A stretch of DNA of 64,000 nucleotides from Corynebacterium pacaense (GCF_900169525.1 NZ_LT821239.1:124001-188000), one strand, 5' to 3'. Counted from the stretch's first letter, positions 1-9,149 are shown. Numbers and translations are program-made. Notes: generated from the sequence alone by a model not told the origin.

Positions 1-153
1 CGGCCGCCCGGTGGCCAGCGCCATGGCAACGCCGTGCGCATCGAGCCGGGCGATGACCTCGCGCAACCGCCGCGGAACACGTTCCGAGGAGTTGATCAGG
101 GTTCCATCGACGTCGCTGGCCACGAGCCGCGGAGCCGAGCCGGGAACGTGCAT
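1..153 (-). CDS. HAD-family (Cof-type) hydrolase, N-terminal part only
   Basis: Reading from 153 down to the window edge gives about 51 residues that begin MHVPGSAPRL and carry the HAD motif I signature DVDGTL at residues 16-21, followed by a Cof-like cap-entry sequence ending ALATGRP. The first Asp of DVDGTL is the expected nucleophile. Cof-type HAD enzymes dephosphorylate small sugar or cofactor phosphates in the cytoplasm; the substrate cannot be inferred. The start is ATG at 153, nine bases after the stop of the acyltransferase gene, so the two probably share a transcript. The C-terminus lies outside the window. Confidence 0.85.
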   Translation of the reverse strand, partial: MHVPGSAPRLVASDVDGTLINSSERVPRRLREVIARLDAHGVAMALATGRP

Positions 154-162
154 GAATTTCAA

Positions 163-1011
163 CTACTTTCTGCGTTTGGCTTTCTTTGCTTGTCGACGCT
201 CACGTTCCGCGATCTCCAGCAGTCCGGCGCGCTCCAGGTCCGGTGCGCCGCCGCCCAGCGAAGCTGGGCGCCACGGCTCACCTCCGGCGAAGGGACCGAA
301 CTCCCTTTCGTATTCGCTGCGGACGGCGTCGAGAAGCGTCACCATTGCCTCGTGCAGCCGCGCGGTAGCCGCCTCAGGCTCACCCGTCGGATCGACCGGC
401 TTCCCGACCGAGATGATGATCGGGGTCCTGGACCGGCCGAGATTCCTCTCGATATCCTTGGTGATGATGCGCTGCCCACCCCAGATGATCAGTGGGATCA
501 GCGGCACCTCCGCTGCCGCGGCGATGCGCACCGCCCCAGTTTTCAGGCCCTTGATCTCGAAGCTGCGGGAGACGGTGGCCTCGGGGAAGATGCCCACCAG
601 CTGCCCGTTCCGCAGCCTGTTGATGGCATCGTCGAGTGACCCGGCACCGTGGGCGCGGTCGACGCTGGCGTGGTGCATCCCGCGCATCAGGGCCCCGACC
701 ACCGGGGTGTCGAAGATCTCCTTCTTCGCCATGAATCGCACCAGGCGTTTGCCACGCAGCAGGGCCGGCACCCCGCCGAGGATGAAATCATAGTAGCCGG
801 TGTGGTTGATTGCGAGAAGTGCTCCGCCCTCGGCCGGAATGTTCTCGGCACCGTGGATGTAGATTCGCAGCCCCTGTGCCTTCAGGACGCCGCGGATCGC
901 ATTGATGATGATCCGGTTGTAGAGCAGTTCCTTCGACTCGGTGGGATGCGGCGGCACCTTCGATGTGCTCTCATCGACCCAGAATCCGAATCGCCTGGTC
1001 ATATTCTCCAT
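163..1011 (-). CDS. PlsC-like 1-acylglycerol-3-phosphate acyltransferase
   Basis: A 282-residue protein of the lysophospholipid acyltransferase (PlsC/AGPAT) family, expected to transfer an acyl chain to lysophosphatidate at the inner face of the membrane. The catalytic HX4D motif is seen as NHTGYYD (His70-Asp75). The substrate-binding block is FPEAT near residue 142, where the common form is FPEGT. The C-terminus is very basic (RRQAKKAKRRK), suiting peripheral membrane association. It starts at ATG 1011, six bases after the serS stop, and is followed closely by the HAD gene, so serS, plsC-like and HAD probably form one transcript. Some paralogues of this family act on other acceptors. Confidence 0.88.
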   Translation of the reverse strand: MENMTRRFGFWVDESTSKVPPHPTESKELLYNRIIINAIRGVLKAQGLRIYIHGAENIPAEGGALLAINHTGYYDFILGGVPALLRGKRLVRFMAKKEIFDTPVVGALMRGMHHASVDRAHGAGSLDDAINRLRNGQLVGIFPEATVSRSFEIKGLKTGAVRIAAAAEVPLIPLIIWGGQRIITKDIERNLGRSRTPIIISVGKPVDPTGEPEAATARLHEAMVTLLDAVRSEYEREFGPFAGGEPWRPASLGGGAPDLERAGLLEIAERERRQAKKAKRRK

Positions 1012-1017
1012 GACGGC

Positions 1018-2277
1018 CTACTTCACGGGCTCGAGGACATCCCTGCCCACGAATGGGCGCAGCGCCTCGGGGACGAGGACGCTGCCGTCGGCCTGCTGGT
1101 TGTTCTCCAGAATGGCGACCAGCCAGCGGGTGGTGGCCAGCGTGCCGTTGAGGGTCGCCGCGATCTGGGGCCTGCCGTTGCCATCGCGGTAGCGGGTCTG
1201 CAAACGCCGAGCCTGGAAGGTGGTGCAATTCGAGGTCGAGGTCAGCTCGCGGTAGGTCTGCTGGGTGGGCACCCATGCCTCGGTGTCGAATTTGCGGGCC
1301 GCGGACGCACCGAGGTCTCCACCTGCGACGTCGATGATGCGGTAGGGGACCTCGACGGCCGCGAGCATGTCACGCTCCATCCCGAGCAGCTGCCGGTGCT
1401 GCTCCTCCGCCTCCTCCGGCCTGCAGTAGACGAACATCTCCACCTTGTCGAACTGATGGACACGCAGAATTCCGCGGGTGTCCTTGCCATAGGAGCCGGC
1501 CTCACGACGGAAGCAGGAGGACCAGCCCGCGTACTTCACCGGGCCGGCCGAGAGGTCGATGATCTCGTCCTTGTGATAACCGGCCAGCGCCACCTCGGAG
1601 GTCCCCACCAGATACATGTCATCGCGCTCGAGATAGTAGATCTCCTCGGAGTGATCACCCAGGAATCCCGTGCCCGCCATGATCTCCGGACGCACGAGCA
1701 CCGGTGGGATCATCATGGTGAAACCCGCCGCGGTGGCCTTCTGCGCCGCCAGCTGAAGCATTCCAAGCTGCAGCAGCGCGCCGTAACCGGTGAGATAGTA
1801 GAAGCGGGCGCCGGAGACCTTCGTGCCACGCTTCATGTCGATCAGGCCGAGCGATTCACCGAGCTCCAGGTGATCCCTTGGCTCGAAATCGAAGATGCGG
1901 GGTTCCCCGACCGTCTCCAGGACCACGAAATCCTCTTCACCACCGGCGGGCGCGCCGGTGACCACGTTGGGCAGCTTCATCTGCAGGTCGTGCACCGCCG
2001 CCTCCGCTGATTCCTGCGCCGCCTCCGCCTCCCTGACCCTGGCCTTGAGATCATTGGAGCCCTCAAGCAGTGCGGGACGCTCCTCCGGGGAAGCCTGACC
2101 GATCTTCTTGCCAAAGGCCTTCTGCTCTGCGCGCAGGTCATCGGCCACCTTGATGGCGTCGCGGCGGGATTCGTCGGCACTGATTAGTTCGTCCACCAGG
2201 CCCGGGTCCTCGCCACGCGTGATCTGGGAGGAGCGAACGACGTCGGGATTGTCACGGAGGAATTTCAGATCAATCAT
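1018..2277 (-). CDS. serS: Seryl-tRNA synthetase
   Basis: Cytoplasmic class II aminoacyl-tRNA synthetase that charges tRNA-Ser (and tRNA-Sec where present). The 419-residue product starts [10 protein letters not shown] at ATG 2277. A longer in-frame reading up to 2445 exists, but the conserved N-terminus of SerRS begins here. An N-terminal coiled-coil tRNA-binding arm covers roughly residues 30-105. Motif 2 contains [16 protein letters not shown], and motif 3 contains the ATLNGT segment followed by the arginine of TTRW. Length is normal for the family. It is divergent from farR and leads into the plsC-like gene. Confidence 0.97.
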   Translation of the reverse strand: MIDLKFLRDNPDVVRSSQITRGEDPGLVDELISADESRRDAIKVADDLRAEQKAFGKKIGQASPEERPALLEGSNDLKARVREAEAAQESAEAAVHDLQMKLPNVVTGAPAGGEEDFVVLETVGEPRIFDFEPRDHLELGESLGLIDMKRGTKVSGARFYYLTGYGALLQLGMLQLAAQKATAAGFTMMIPPVLVRPEIMAGTGFLGDHSEEIYYLERDDMYLVGTSEVALAGYHKDEIIDLSAGPVKYAGWSSCFRREAGSYGKDTRGILRVHQFDKVEMFVYCRPEEAEEQHRQLLGMERDMLAAVEVPYRIIDVAGGDLGASAARKFDTEAWVPTQQTYRELTSTSNCTTFQARRLQTRYRDGNGRPQIAATLNGTLATTRWLVAILENNQQADGSVLVPEALRPFVGRDVLEPVK

Positions 2278-2374
2278 GAACTTCAATCTACCGTGGACAC
2301 GGCACCCCCGGATACTTGAGGCCAAAAGCGGTTTCATCCACGTGGTTATGACCAGATAGACTAGAGTTAAAAAC

Positions 2375-3160
2375 ATGTCTGATGCCGAGCGCGCACCCGA
2401 GGATGTCCCAGCCGGATCCGCTGCCCTCCCACACCGGATACTCAACGACGGGCCGAAGCCGAAGCATCAACAGCTCCGCGAAATACTCGAGGAGGTGTGC
2501 ACCACCGTCTTGCAACCCGGGGACATGCTGCCCGGCGAGCGGGTGCTTGAGGAGAAGTACGGTGTCAGCCGCATCACGGTCCGGCGCGCCATCGGGGACC
2601 TGGTGGCATCGGGCCGGCTGAAACGGGCCCGGGGAAAGGGCACATTCGTTGCCCACGCCCCGCTGGTCTCCCGGCTCCACCTGGCCTCCTTCTCCGCGGA
2701 GATGGCCGCCCAGAACCTGAGCGCCTCGAGCAGGATCCTGTCCTCATCCAGGGGACCCGCCCCCGATGAGATCGCCGACTTCTTCGGCACCGACCGAGGC
2801 AACCAGCACATCACCCTTCGTCGGCTCCGGCTGGGCAACGGCCGCCCCTACGCCATCGACAACGGCTGGTACAACGCCAATGTGGCACCGGATCTGCTGG
2901 AAAATGATGTCTACAACTCCGTCTACGCGATCCTCGACCGCGTGTACCACGTCCCGGTCACCGAAGCCGAACAAACAGTCACCGCGGTCGCCGCCGATGA
3001 GGAATCGGCACAACTGCTCGATGTCCCACCCGGCGCCCCCCTGCTGCGGATTCTTCGCCAGTCCATTTCCGTGGACAAACCGGTTGAATGGTGCGTGTCG
3101 CTGTACCGCACCGACCGCTACTCCCTGAAAACCCTTGTTTCCCGCTCGGAGGATCTTTAG
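2375..3160 (+). CDS. farR: GntR-family (HutC/FarR subfamily) transcriptional regulator
   Basis: A 261-residue DNA-binding regulator. An N-terminal winged helix-turn-helix (about residues 28-96, with [20 protein letters not shown]) is followed by a UTRA ligand-binding domain (about 115-255). In C. glutamicum a HutC-type GntR regulator next to serS is FarR, reported to affect amino acid metabolism genes. The symbol is assigned from subfamily plus neighbourhood. It is divergent from serS with about 100 bases between starts, which must hold both promoters. Upstream ATG codons in frame were not seen, and the first ATG is used. Confidence 0.85.
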   Translation: MSDAERAPEDVPAGSAALPHRILNDGPKPKHQQLREILEEVCTTVLQPGDMLPGERVLEEKYGVSRITVRRAIGDLVASGRLKRARGKGTFVAHAPLVSRLHLASFSAEMAAQNLSASSRILSSSRGPAPDEIADFFGTDRGNQHITLRRLRLGNGRPYAIDNGWYNANVAPDLLENDVYNSVYAILDRVYHVPVTEAEQTVTAVAADEESAQLLDVPPGAPLLRILRQSISVDKPVEWCVSLYRTDRYSLKTLVSRSEDL

Positions 3161-3195
3161 CCGCGCACCCTCTGCGTGGCATGATGGTGACAATC

Positions 3196-4242
3196 ATGAG
3201 TACAGGCACAGAGAACCCCAACACCGGGCACCCCCGTGGCGCCCGTTCCGCCTTCGCGGTGAGAACAATGCTTGTTGCCGCCCTGGCCGGCACCGCCGCC
3301 GTCGGCGCCTACTCCTATTCGATCAATCAGAATTCACCGGAGGGCCGGGTCGCACAGCCCGTCACCCAGGCGTCCTCCCCCACGACCACCCAGGTGGCAT
3401 CCTTCACCACCGCCGATGTCGGAGCCTGCGCAACCTGGGACGTCAATGACGACGGTCAGGTCTCCGGATTCGATCAGGTCAGCTGCGACCAGGAGCACCG
3501 CTTCGAAATCTCCGCGCGCGAGGATCTCGCCGCGTACCCCAGCTCCGAGTTCGGCCCCTCCGCCGCCCCTCCGAACCTGACCAGGCAGGCGCAGCTGCGC
3601 GAGGAACTCTGCCAGGCCCCCACCCTCGCCTACCTGGACGGGCGTTTCGACCCTGCCGGCCGCTACACCATAGCCCCGATCCTGCCCTCCGCCGAAGCCT
3701 GGGCCGCCGGCGACCGAACCATGCTGTGCGGACTGCAGGCCACCGATTCCAACGGAACCCCGCAATTGACGGTCGGACCGATCTCCGCCAACGATCAGTC
3801 ACGGGTGTTCGCAATCGGGGCCTGCATCCGGGTGGAATCCTCAGCGGAGTTCCGCGAGGTCGACTGCGCCGGGGACCATCACCTTGAGGCGGTATCCACC
3901 GTCAACCTGGCCGTCCCCTTTCCCAACGGCGTGCCGAGCACCGAGGAGCAGAACAGCTTCCTCGGTAACACTTGCACCCAGGCGGCCATTGACTACCTGG
4001 GCGGCGAGGAGAACCTCTACCAGTCCACCCTGCAGACCTTCTGGCCCACCCTCACCGCCAACTCCTGGGTCGGAGGCTCGAACAGCGTCAACTGCTATCT
4101 GATGTCACCATCCACCGGAGGCAATGCAACCTTCAACAGTCTGCAGGGCTCCGCACGGGGCGCCTTCACCATCAACGGCACACCACCGCCCCCGCAACCG
4201 GAGCGTGAGCCTCTACGCAGCAGCGCGGGAGCGACTCCGTGA
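3196..4242 (+). CDS. Septum-formation family membrane-anchored protein
   Basis: A 348-residue protein with a short cytoplasmic N-terminus, one membrane anchor (about residues 17-38) and a large extracytoplasmic part. The outer part has two related cysteine-bearing repeats: VGACATWDVNDDG ... VSCDQEHRFE and IGACIRVESS ... VDCAGDHHLE. This pattern fits the actinobacterial Septum_form domain, whose biochemical role is unknown. The C-terminus is proline-rich. ATG 3196 is chosen because of the GGTGA a few bases upstream; ATG codons at 3181 and 3184 are in frame and possible. Its stop overlaps the GTG start of the downstream metallopeptidase, so the two are translationally coupled. Confidence 0.8.
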   Translation: MSTGTENPNTGHPRGARSAFAVRTMLVAALAGTAAVGAYSYSINQNSPEGRVAQPVTQASSPTTTQVASFTTADVGACATWDVNDDGQVSGFDQVSCDQEHRFEISAREDLAAYPSSEFGPSAAPPNLTRQAQLREELCQAPTLAYLDGRFDPAGRYTIAPILPSAEAWAAGDRTMLCGLQATDSNGTPQLTVGPISANDQSRVFAIGACIRVESSAEFREVDCAGDHHLEAVSTVNLAVPFPNGVPSTEEQNSFLGNTCTQAAIDYLGGEENLYQSTLQTFWPTLTANSWVGGSNSVNCYLMSPSTGGNATFNSLQGSARGAFTINGTPPPPQPEREPLRSSAGATP

Positions 4243-4583
4243 TCGAGGTGAGCGAGGAACGCTTCGAGGAACTTGTGGATCAGGCGCTGGACACGATTCC
4301 CGAGGCTTTTCTCCGGCACATGCGCAATGTGGTGATCCTCATCGATGACTACAACGAGGAGTCCCGCAACATCCTCGGCCTCTACCACGGGGTGGCGCTG
4401 CCGGAACGTACCTTCGACCACGGCGGCCTCCCCGACACCATCACCTTCTACAAGGGTGCCCTGCAGGATTACTGCCATTCCGAGGAACAGCTCGTCGAGC
4501 AGGTGCGGATCACGGTGATGCACGAGGTGGGACACTACTTCGGGCTCAGCGAGGAGGATCTGCACCGGCTGGGCTACGGATAG
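4239..4583 (+). CDS. Zincin-like metallopeptidase family protein
   Basis: A 114-residue cytoplasmic protein starting at GTG 4239, overlapping the previous stop (GTGA). It contains the zinc-binding HEVGH (residues 95-99) followed by YFGLSEEDL, matching the small zincin-like metallopeptidase family (formerly DUF2265). Substrates are unknown. Length is typical of this minimal protease family. It is co-transcribed with the septum-formation gene and ends one base before the convergent response-regulator gene. Confidence 0.85.
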   Translation: MIEVSEERFEELVDQALDTIPEAFLRHMRNVVILIDDYNEESRNILGLYHGVALPERTFDHGGLPDTITFYKGALQDYCHSEEQLVEQVRITVMHEVGHYFGLSEEDLHRLGYG

Positions 4584-4584
4584 C

Positions 4585-5226
4585 TCAATGTGCTCCACGT
4601 GTGACGGCGATGAGCCTCACTCGACTGGACACATCAAAGGTACGCATCAACCCAGACATCGTCTTTTTCACCGACACCTCCGACACACCAAGGCAACCAG
4701 CGATCTGGCGATTACTCTTACCCTGATGCAACAACCCGAGCACAGACCGTTCACGATCACTTAACTCCACCGACAACGTGCTCAACGGCGACACCAAATA
4801 CTGACGCAAATTTGATGCAGCCACCGGGGAAATAACCGTACCCCCAGCCGCAACGGCAACAACTGCATCAATAATCTCCCTGCGCCGGGCACTTTTTAAC
4901 ACAAACCCCCACGCACCGGCATGCAGCATCCGCAGCATCGCCTGATCCTCATTAAACGACGTCACCGCAATCACCCTGGCCAAGGCCCCACGAGCCGACA
5001 ACTCCTCAGTCAGCCCGACGCCATCCATGATCGGCATCCGAACATCGCACAGCACCACCTCCGCTTCATTCGACAGTAGGAAATCCCGTGCCTGCAGGCC
5101 ATTGTCAGCAACGCCAACTACTGAAATGTCCTCGGAGGCAGCGAGAGCAGCAGACAACGAGTCACGGAAAAACACCTCGTCATCGACCACCAACACCCGA
5201 ATGGGAGAGCCCTGCCTTTGTGCCAT
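4585..5226 (-). CDS. NarL/LuxR-type two-component response regulator
   Basis: A 213-residue response regulator. The receiver domain (about residues 8-125) has the acidic pocket VVDDE and the phosphoacceptor Asp in VVLCDVRMPIMDG. The LuxR-type helix-turn-helix is C-terminal (about 150-210, with SDRERSVLGLLHQG and QIAGCLGVSEVSVKK). ATG 5226 is used; an upstream TTG is in frame. It lies 101 bases downstream of a histidine kinase on the same strand and is surely its partner. Codon use and GC are lower than in the flanking core genes. The adjacent divergent LGFP-repeat gene is a plausible target. Confidence 0.9.
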   Translation of the reverse strand: MAQRQGSPIRVLVVDDEVFFRDSLSAALAASEDISVVGVADNGLQARDFLLSNEAEVVLCDVRMPIMDGVGLTEELSARGALARVIAVTSFNEDQAMLRMLHAGAWGFVLKSARRREIIDAVVAVAAGGTVISPVAASNLRQYLVSPLSTLSVELSDRERSVLGLLHQGKSNRQIAGCLGVSEVSVKKTMSGLMRTFDVSSRVRLIAVTRGAH

Positions 5227-5327
5227 CAGGACCAACTAAGGGCGGCACACCGGCAAGTTCGGAAACGTATCACACAGCCAGCTCTGAGTAGCAACAAGCG
5301 GCACAAGCTCAAGCAGGAGAAGCATTT

Positions 5328-6476
5328 CTAGACTTCCTTCACAGTAGTTTTCACTGGCACCATCAAAGTGACCTGCCAGGTAGTTGACGTAGATGACATT
5401 GACGCAGCCCCACCCACATCCCTTAATCTCGCCCGGATATTGCCCAAGCCCATCCCAAAGCCACCAATCGTGTTGGGCGAACTAGACACTGCCATCCGCT
5501 GGTTTGAGACACCAACATCGATCCATCCATCACGATCGACCACGTCGATTATCACCGTTGAGCGTTGCGGTGCATGCTTAATGATATTGGCGGTGACCTC
5601 ATTGAACACCAAAGCGAAGGCGGTTTCCACAGCAGTATCTATCCGCATTCCCGGATCAATGCCGTCACACTCAACGTCAAAGCCTGCGGTGTCAAGAAGA
5701 TACGCCGACGAAGCGATCGTTTCCCCGATCGATGCCGTATGCCACACACCGATCGACGAGGTGGACGAGAAATCCGTCTCCGCAAGCTGTGCCATGAGTT
5801 CATGAAGATCCCGGATCGACGCACGCCCAGCGGTCGCTATCATGCGCGCAGACTGCCGGGTGACTACCGGATCCTCCGGGTCCTCCTCGAGGCTATCGGC
5901 CTGGATAGTGATCATCGTCAGCGACCGGGCAAGACTGTCATGGAGATATCGCGACAACCCCACCCGAAGAGCCTCCTGGACTTGTCGCTGAGCCCGTTCT
6001 CGACGCACGGATTGAGCTGTCATCTGGAGGCGAAAATAACCGATACCTGCTGCAATACCCAGGAGAGCAAGTTCGAAGACTATGCCTGGGATATCAGAAA
6101 CTGCTGGGCCAGTGGACAATGCGATTCCATAGGCGATAATCATCCACTGCAGGGAAATGATCGATCCAAGAACCGCTCTACCCGCAGCGATCGCATACTG
6201 AACCGCCACGTAGACAATCAACCCCGACAGCAGAAGATGCTCGCCCAAGCTAGTTGTCACCAGCACACCGACGACACACAGTGGGATTACAGCCCATCCA
6301 CCCCTAACCAGCAACAACGGAATAATGCACGCAGTGAAAAACTCAATGAGGATACCCCACGGCATGGCTGCAGGCGACAACAACGACAAAGCAATGATCA
6401 CGACAGCGAGAAACGATTCAGCGCGAGCATGGGCTGTGGCGCGAAGAAGTAGTTGGCCTATCGGTTGTCGATCCAC
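5328..6476 (-). CDS. Sensor histidine kinase (HisKA_3 type), membrane
   Basis: About 382 residues. The N-terminal half is hydrophobic with several transmembrane segments and no large outer loop. The DHp helix carries the phosphoacceptor His in RYLHDSLARSLTMI, and the C-terminal ATPase has the N-box NEVTANIIKHA and the G-box GFGMGLGNIRARL. No additional sensor domain is visible. GTG 6476 is chosen because AGGAG at 6482-6486 sits five bases upstream; GTG 6479 and 6482 are alternatives. It pairs with the downstream response regulator. The gene is visibly less GC-rich than its neighbourhood, which suggests acquisition or loss elsewhere. Confidence 0.88.
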   Translation of the reverse strand: MDRQPIGQLLLRATAHARAESFLAVVIIALSLLSPAAMPWGILIEFFTACIIPLLLVRGGWAVIPLCVVGVLVTTSLGEHLLLSGLIVYVAVQYAIAAGRAVLGSIISLQWMIIAYGIALSTGPAVSDIPGIVFELALLGIAAGIGYFRLQMTAQSVRRERAQRQVQEALRVGLSRYLHDSLARSLTMITIQADSLEEDPEDPVVTRQSARMIATAGRASIRDLHELMAQLAETDFSSTSSIGVWHTASIGETIASSAYLLDTAGFDVECDGIDPGMRIDTAVETAFALVFNEVTANIIKHAPQRSTVIIDVVDRDGWIDVGVSNQRMAVSSSPNTIGGFGMGLGNIRARLRDVGGAASMSSTSTTWQVTLMVPVKTTVKEV

Positions 6477-6736
6477 CACCACTCCTAAAACATCCCACTG
6501 ACAGACACCCGTGCGGTGCCTGACAAGCAATAACTCTATTGCCCACTGATCAACTCCCCTAGCGCCTTTTCCCCAGCGCACCGTTTCCCCAGGAAAAGGC
6601 CGAAATGTATACCTTTGGTACCCCCTGGGTTCGGGTGAAAAGCCACGAAAATACCGCCTCCAACGACTTCTCAAGGGTTTCTGCGGTTATGTTCAGGGCG
6701 TCCACATTGTCATCTCAGAATGGAAGGGATTTGGAC
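6477..6736. other. Divergent intergenic region, kinase/LGFP gene
   Basis: About 260 bases between the divergent histidine-kinase and LGFP-repeat genes. It should hold both promoters. An AAGGGA ribosome-binding site at about 6724-6729 precedes the GTG 6737 start of the LGFP gene. I could not define a convincing -35/-10 pair. Confidence 0.4.
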
Positions 6737-8227
6737 GTGAAACTACGACGACGAGCCACCGGTATCCTCACCGCAGCGTTGATGATCGCAGGAATCACCG
6801 CGCCTGTAGCCAGTGCACAGGCGGAGCGGGTAATCACCCCAGAGCAGCACGACGCTTATGTCCAGGAGTTCCAACAAGACCCCGTAAGGCCACCGGTTGT
6901 TGACGGGGTCGGCGGATACACCGACGACGAGGTCGCAGAAATCCAGGAAGCCATCCGTCAGGCGGAGAACTCCGGGCCACCCAAGGATGAGCTGGTTCCA
7001 GGGGAAATGTGGTCAGACAAGGTTGACCTACCAGCACGTGTGGATAAGGCAACAGCAGACGAGTCTGAGATTAAGCTCTCGCAGGAACGCTCTCGCCCGC
7101 AGGCCCGTGGTCTGGCTGCGGCAGCGCAATGCCAGAGTTTCTGGCTCTCGCCCTACCAGGTATGTGGGGCTATTCTCGAGCGCTACAACCAACTGGGTGG
7201 GGCCACAAGCTGGCTATTGGCACCGATTGAAAACCAGACCTTGAACCCTGACGGGCAGGGGTATCGTCAGCGGTTCATGAACGGGTTCATCTACTACCAC
7301 CCCACGACCGGTGCGCATGCTGTGACCAACCGCAACGCGCAGGTCTGGGAACGAAACGGATGGGAATCCGGGTGGATGGGCTACCCCACCGGCGGAGAAG
7401 TACCTGTCACAGGATCCACTCCCATTGAAGGTGAAGCTAACGGATGGGTGCAAACCTTCCAGGGCGGACGCATCTACCGATCCCAGATAACCAATGGATT
7501 CCAGGTCGCTAGTATCAATGGCTTGATCTTGGACAAATGGCTTGAAGAAGGCGGGCCTAGTGGTGCTCTTGGCTTTCCCATCGCAGATGAAGCAGGCACT
7601 CCAGATAGTCTCGGTCGTTTCAGTGTCTTTCAATGGGGCTCTTTGTATTGGTCGCCCACTTCAGGCGCGCATGCAGTTTACGGACCGGTCTTGGAGAAAT
7701 GGGCAGAAAACGGATATGAGAATGGCTCTTACGGGTACCCTATTTCAGACATTACAGGCGAGATTACTGGCGAAGAGCATCAGGAGTTTCAAGGCGGTCG
7801 GATCTCGTCAGGTCCCGAGATCACTGGAGTCGCGTACACCGCTGACGGTAAGGAGGTGGGCGAAAACTATGATGATATGTGGGAGTGTGTTGGGGGCTAC
7901 GATACCGGCCGCCTTACGTTCTTCCATAAAACAGGGCAGAATCTATACTGCAAAGACTTTCGTCACATTTTTGCGAGACACATGCCCAACAACTTAACCA
8001 TCGGCGTCTGGAGGGATTTTCAGGTTTGCGTTGCGGCGACTCTCGCTTCCTCAGAAAGGTGGGAGCCGAATGAGATTGGGACCTATGGAAGGACTCGCTA
8101 TAATACCTACACAAAAACGAGAAGCTGGGTTGTAGTTTGGAACAATTCCAATAACGTCCGGACTGCGTATACCAGTGGTGAAGGCGGGAGGGAATGGTCG
8201 AAGTGTCGGTACCTCGTAAGACCTTAG
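6737..8227 (+). CDS. Secreted LGFP-repeat protein with C-terminal toxin-like domain
   Basis: A 496-residue exported protein. It has a Sec signal peptide (positive VKLRRR, hydrophobic core, VASAQA cleavage region near residues 27-29), a charged linker, then about four LGFP-type repeats (roughly 140-370; GFPIADEAGTP and WMGYPTGGEV are repeat cores). LGFP repeats are thought to bind the mycolyl-arabinogalactan wall of Corynebacteriales. The last 120 residues are a distinct domain with four cysteines (384, 405, 431, 490), the cluster FRHIFARH (His410, His415) and a WVVVW...VRTAYT end. This resembles, by eye, small RNase-type polymorphic toxin domains, but that is inference. GTG 6737 has an AAGGGA site seven bases upstream. 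Its end overlaps a small cytosolic gene, as toxin/immunity pairs do. Confidence 0.8.
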   Translation: MKLRRRATGILTAALMIAGITAPVASAQAERVITPEQHDAYVQEFQQDPVRPPVVDGVGGYTDDEVAEIQEAIRQAENSGPPKDELVPGEMWSDKVDLPARVDKATADESEIKLSQERSRPQARGLAAAAQCQSFWLSPYQVCGAILERYNQLGGATSWLLAPIENQTLNPDGQGYRQRFMNGFIYYHPTTGAHAVTNRNAQVWERNGWESGWMGYPTGGEVPVTGSTPIEGEANGWVQTFQGGRIYRSQITNGFQVASINGLILDKWLEEGGPSGALGFPIADEAGTPDSLGRFSVFQWGSLYWSPTSGAHAVYGPVLEKWAENGYENGSYGYPISDITGEITGEEHQEFQGGRISSGPEITGVAYTADGKEVGENYDDMWECVGGYDTGRLTFFHKTGQNLYCKDFRHIFARHMPNNLTIGVWRDFQVCVAATLASSERWEPNEIGTYGRTRYNTYTKTRSWVVVWNNSNNVRTAYTSGEGGREWSKCRYLVRP

Positions 8228-8541
8228 AATTGAATCCTGATTATGGATCTCCGTGGGGTCTGTGGTCTAGTTCCCCTGTCATCCCGGCACATCACGGCGC
8301 TTTCCTCACACCCGATAGCTTTCTCTTAAGCACATCACTAAAAGAACGGCTGAACAATTGGCTTGATTCGTGGAGAAAGAACTTCGTCAATGCTGGTGAA
8401 GGCGAGATGACCACATGGCGATCTGGATTCGACCAGTTCGTTTGGGCGAGAGAAGGAGATGCCATTTCAGATCTAATAGAAAAGGAAGCACCTGACTTTA
8501 AAGTTGTCAGAGGTTATCTATCCTACTTGGAGCCGAATTAG
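8194..8541 (+). CDS. Small cytosolic protein, possible immunity partner
   Basis: A 115-residue acidic, tryptophan-rich protein without signal peptide or membrane segment. It starts at ATG 8194 with GGGAGGGA directly upstream and overlaps the LGFP gene by 34 bases in another frame, so the two are translationally linked. The pattern of aromatic residues (DYGSPWGLW; ERLNNWLDSW; FVWAREGDAI) recalls small actinobacterial proteins encoded after secreted toxins, but I do not recognise a named family. Function as an antitoxin/immunity protein is inferred from position, size and predicted cytosolic location only. Confidence 0.6.
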   Translation: MVEVSVPRKTLELNPDYGSPWGLWSSSPVIPAHHGAFLTPDSFLLSTSLKERLNNWLDSWRKNFVNAGEGEMTTWRSGFDQFVWAREGDAISDLIEKEAPDFKVVRGYLSYLEPN

Positions 8542-8604
8542 AGGGGTCTGCTGGACGGATAGGTGACATCGGATCTGGCTTGACCGAATGGTGGGCATGG
8601 AAGG

Positions 8605-9096
8605 TTGTTGCTGTGTCTAAGCCCTACCTACCGGCGAGGAAAACTGCAGGATCGGATAGAACTGCTAGGTCGAGCTTTTAATGGAAGGGTCGTGACGATG
8701 CATTGTGAATCAGAGCAGTCAAACCCTCAACACCTGCAGATTATCTACACAGGCACGCCCGAACGGATTGTTGGAGTTCTTCCATGTACCTACGCCACTT
8801 CTCGGATGATCAAGAAACTCGGGCGAAGGTTGTCCATGACTGTGGAGGGAGTTCGGGTCTTTCCAGAAACCGATAGGAACAAGGTGCGATCCGAACAACC
8901 GAGTGACCTCTATTTTTTCATCTTTCCGGGTGAAGAACCCACAAGCCCGGGCATCACCATCGCCGAGGAATACTTCCGATGTCTGGGAGCCTTCCCCAGC
9001 GCCAGGGCGGCTGATTCTTTCGTCCGCAGCTATGCGGCATGGATTCCCACATTCATCCGTGCTCTCCGCGTCGGATGGCTGGCACCCGAACTCTAG
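8605..9096 (+). CDS. Hypothetical protein after the LGFP module
   Basis: Up to 163 residues from TTG 8605. ATG 8698, preceded by GGAAGGG, is a good alternative giving 132 residues. No signal peptide, membrane segment or recognised domain is visible. It has a mixed alpha/beta composition with many aromatics toward the C-terminus (SYAAWIPTFIRALRVGW). It lies in the same direction, 63 bases after the possible immunity gene, in the same lower-GC island. It could be a second immunity-like gene or an unrelated orphan. Confidence 0.5.
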   Translation: MLLCLSPTYRRGKLQDRIELLGRAFNGRVVTMHCESEQSNPQHLQIIYTGTPERIVGVLPCTYATSRMIKKLGRRLSMTVEGVRVFPETDRNKVRSEQPSDLYFFIFPGEEPTSPGITIAEEYFRCLGAFPSARAADSFVRSYAAWIPTFIRALRVGWLAPEL

Positions 9097-9149
9097 CAGT
9101 GTCATTCTCGCAGAACCTGACTGCTGATCCGTCCGGGGTTATCGGCCGT

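Noticed and set aside
11..793. Plus-strand frame of 260 codons over the acyltransferase
   Set aside because: Complement of a well-supported minus-strand gene; composition follows the shadow of PlsC.
2278..2445. N-terminal extension of serS from 2445
   Set aside because: Conserved SerRS N-terminus starts at MIDLKF (2277); the extension has no similarity and overlaps the farR promoter.
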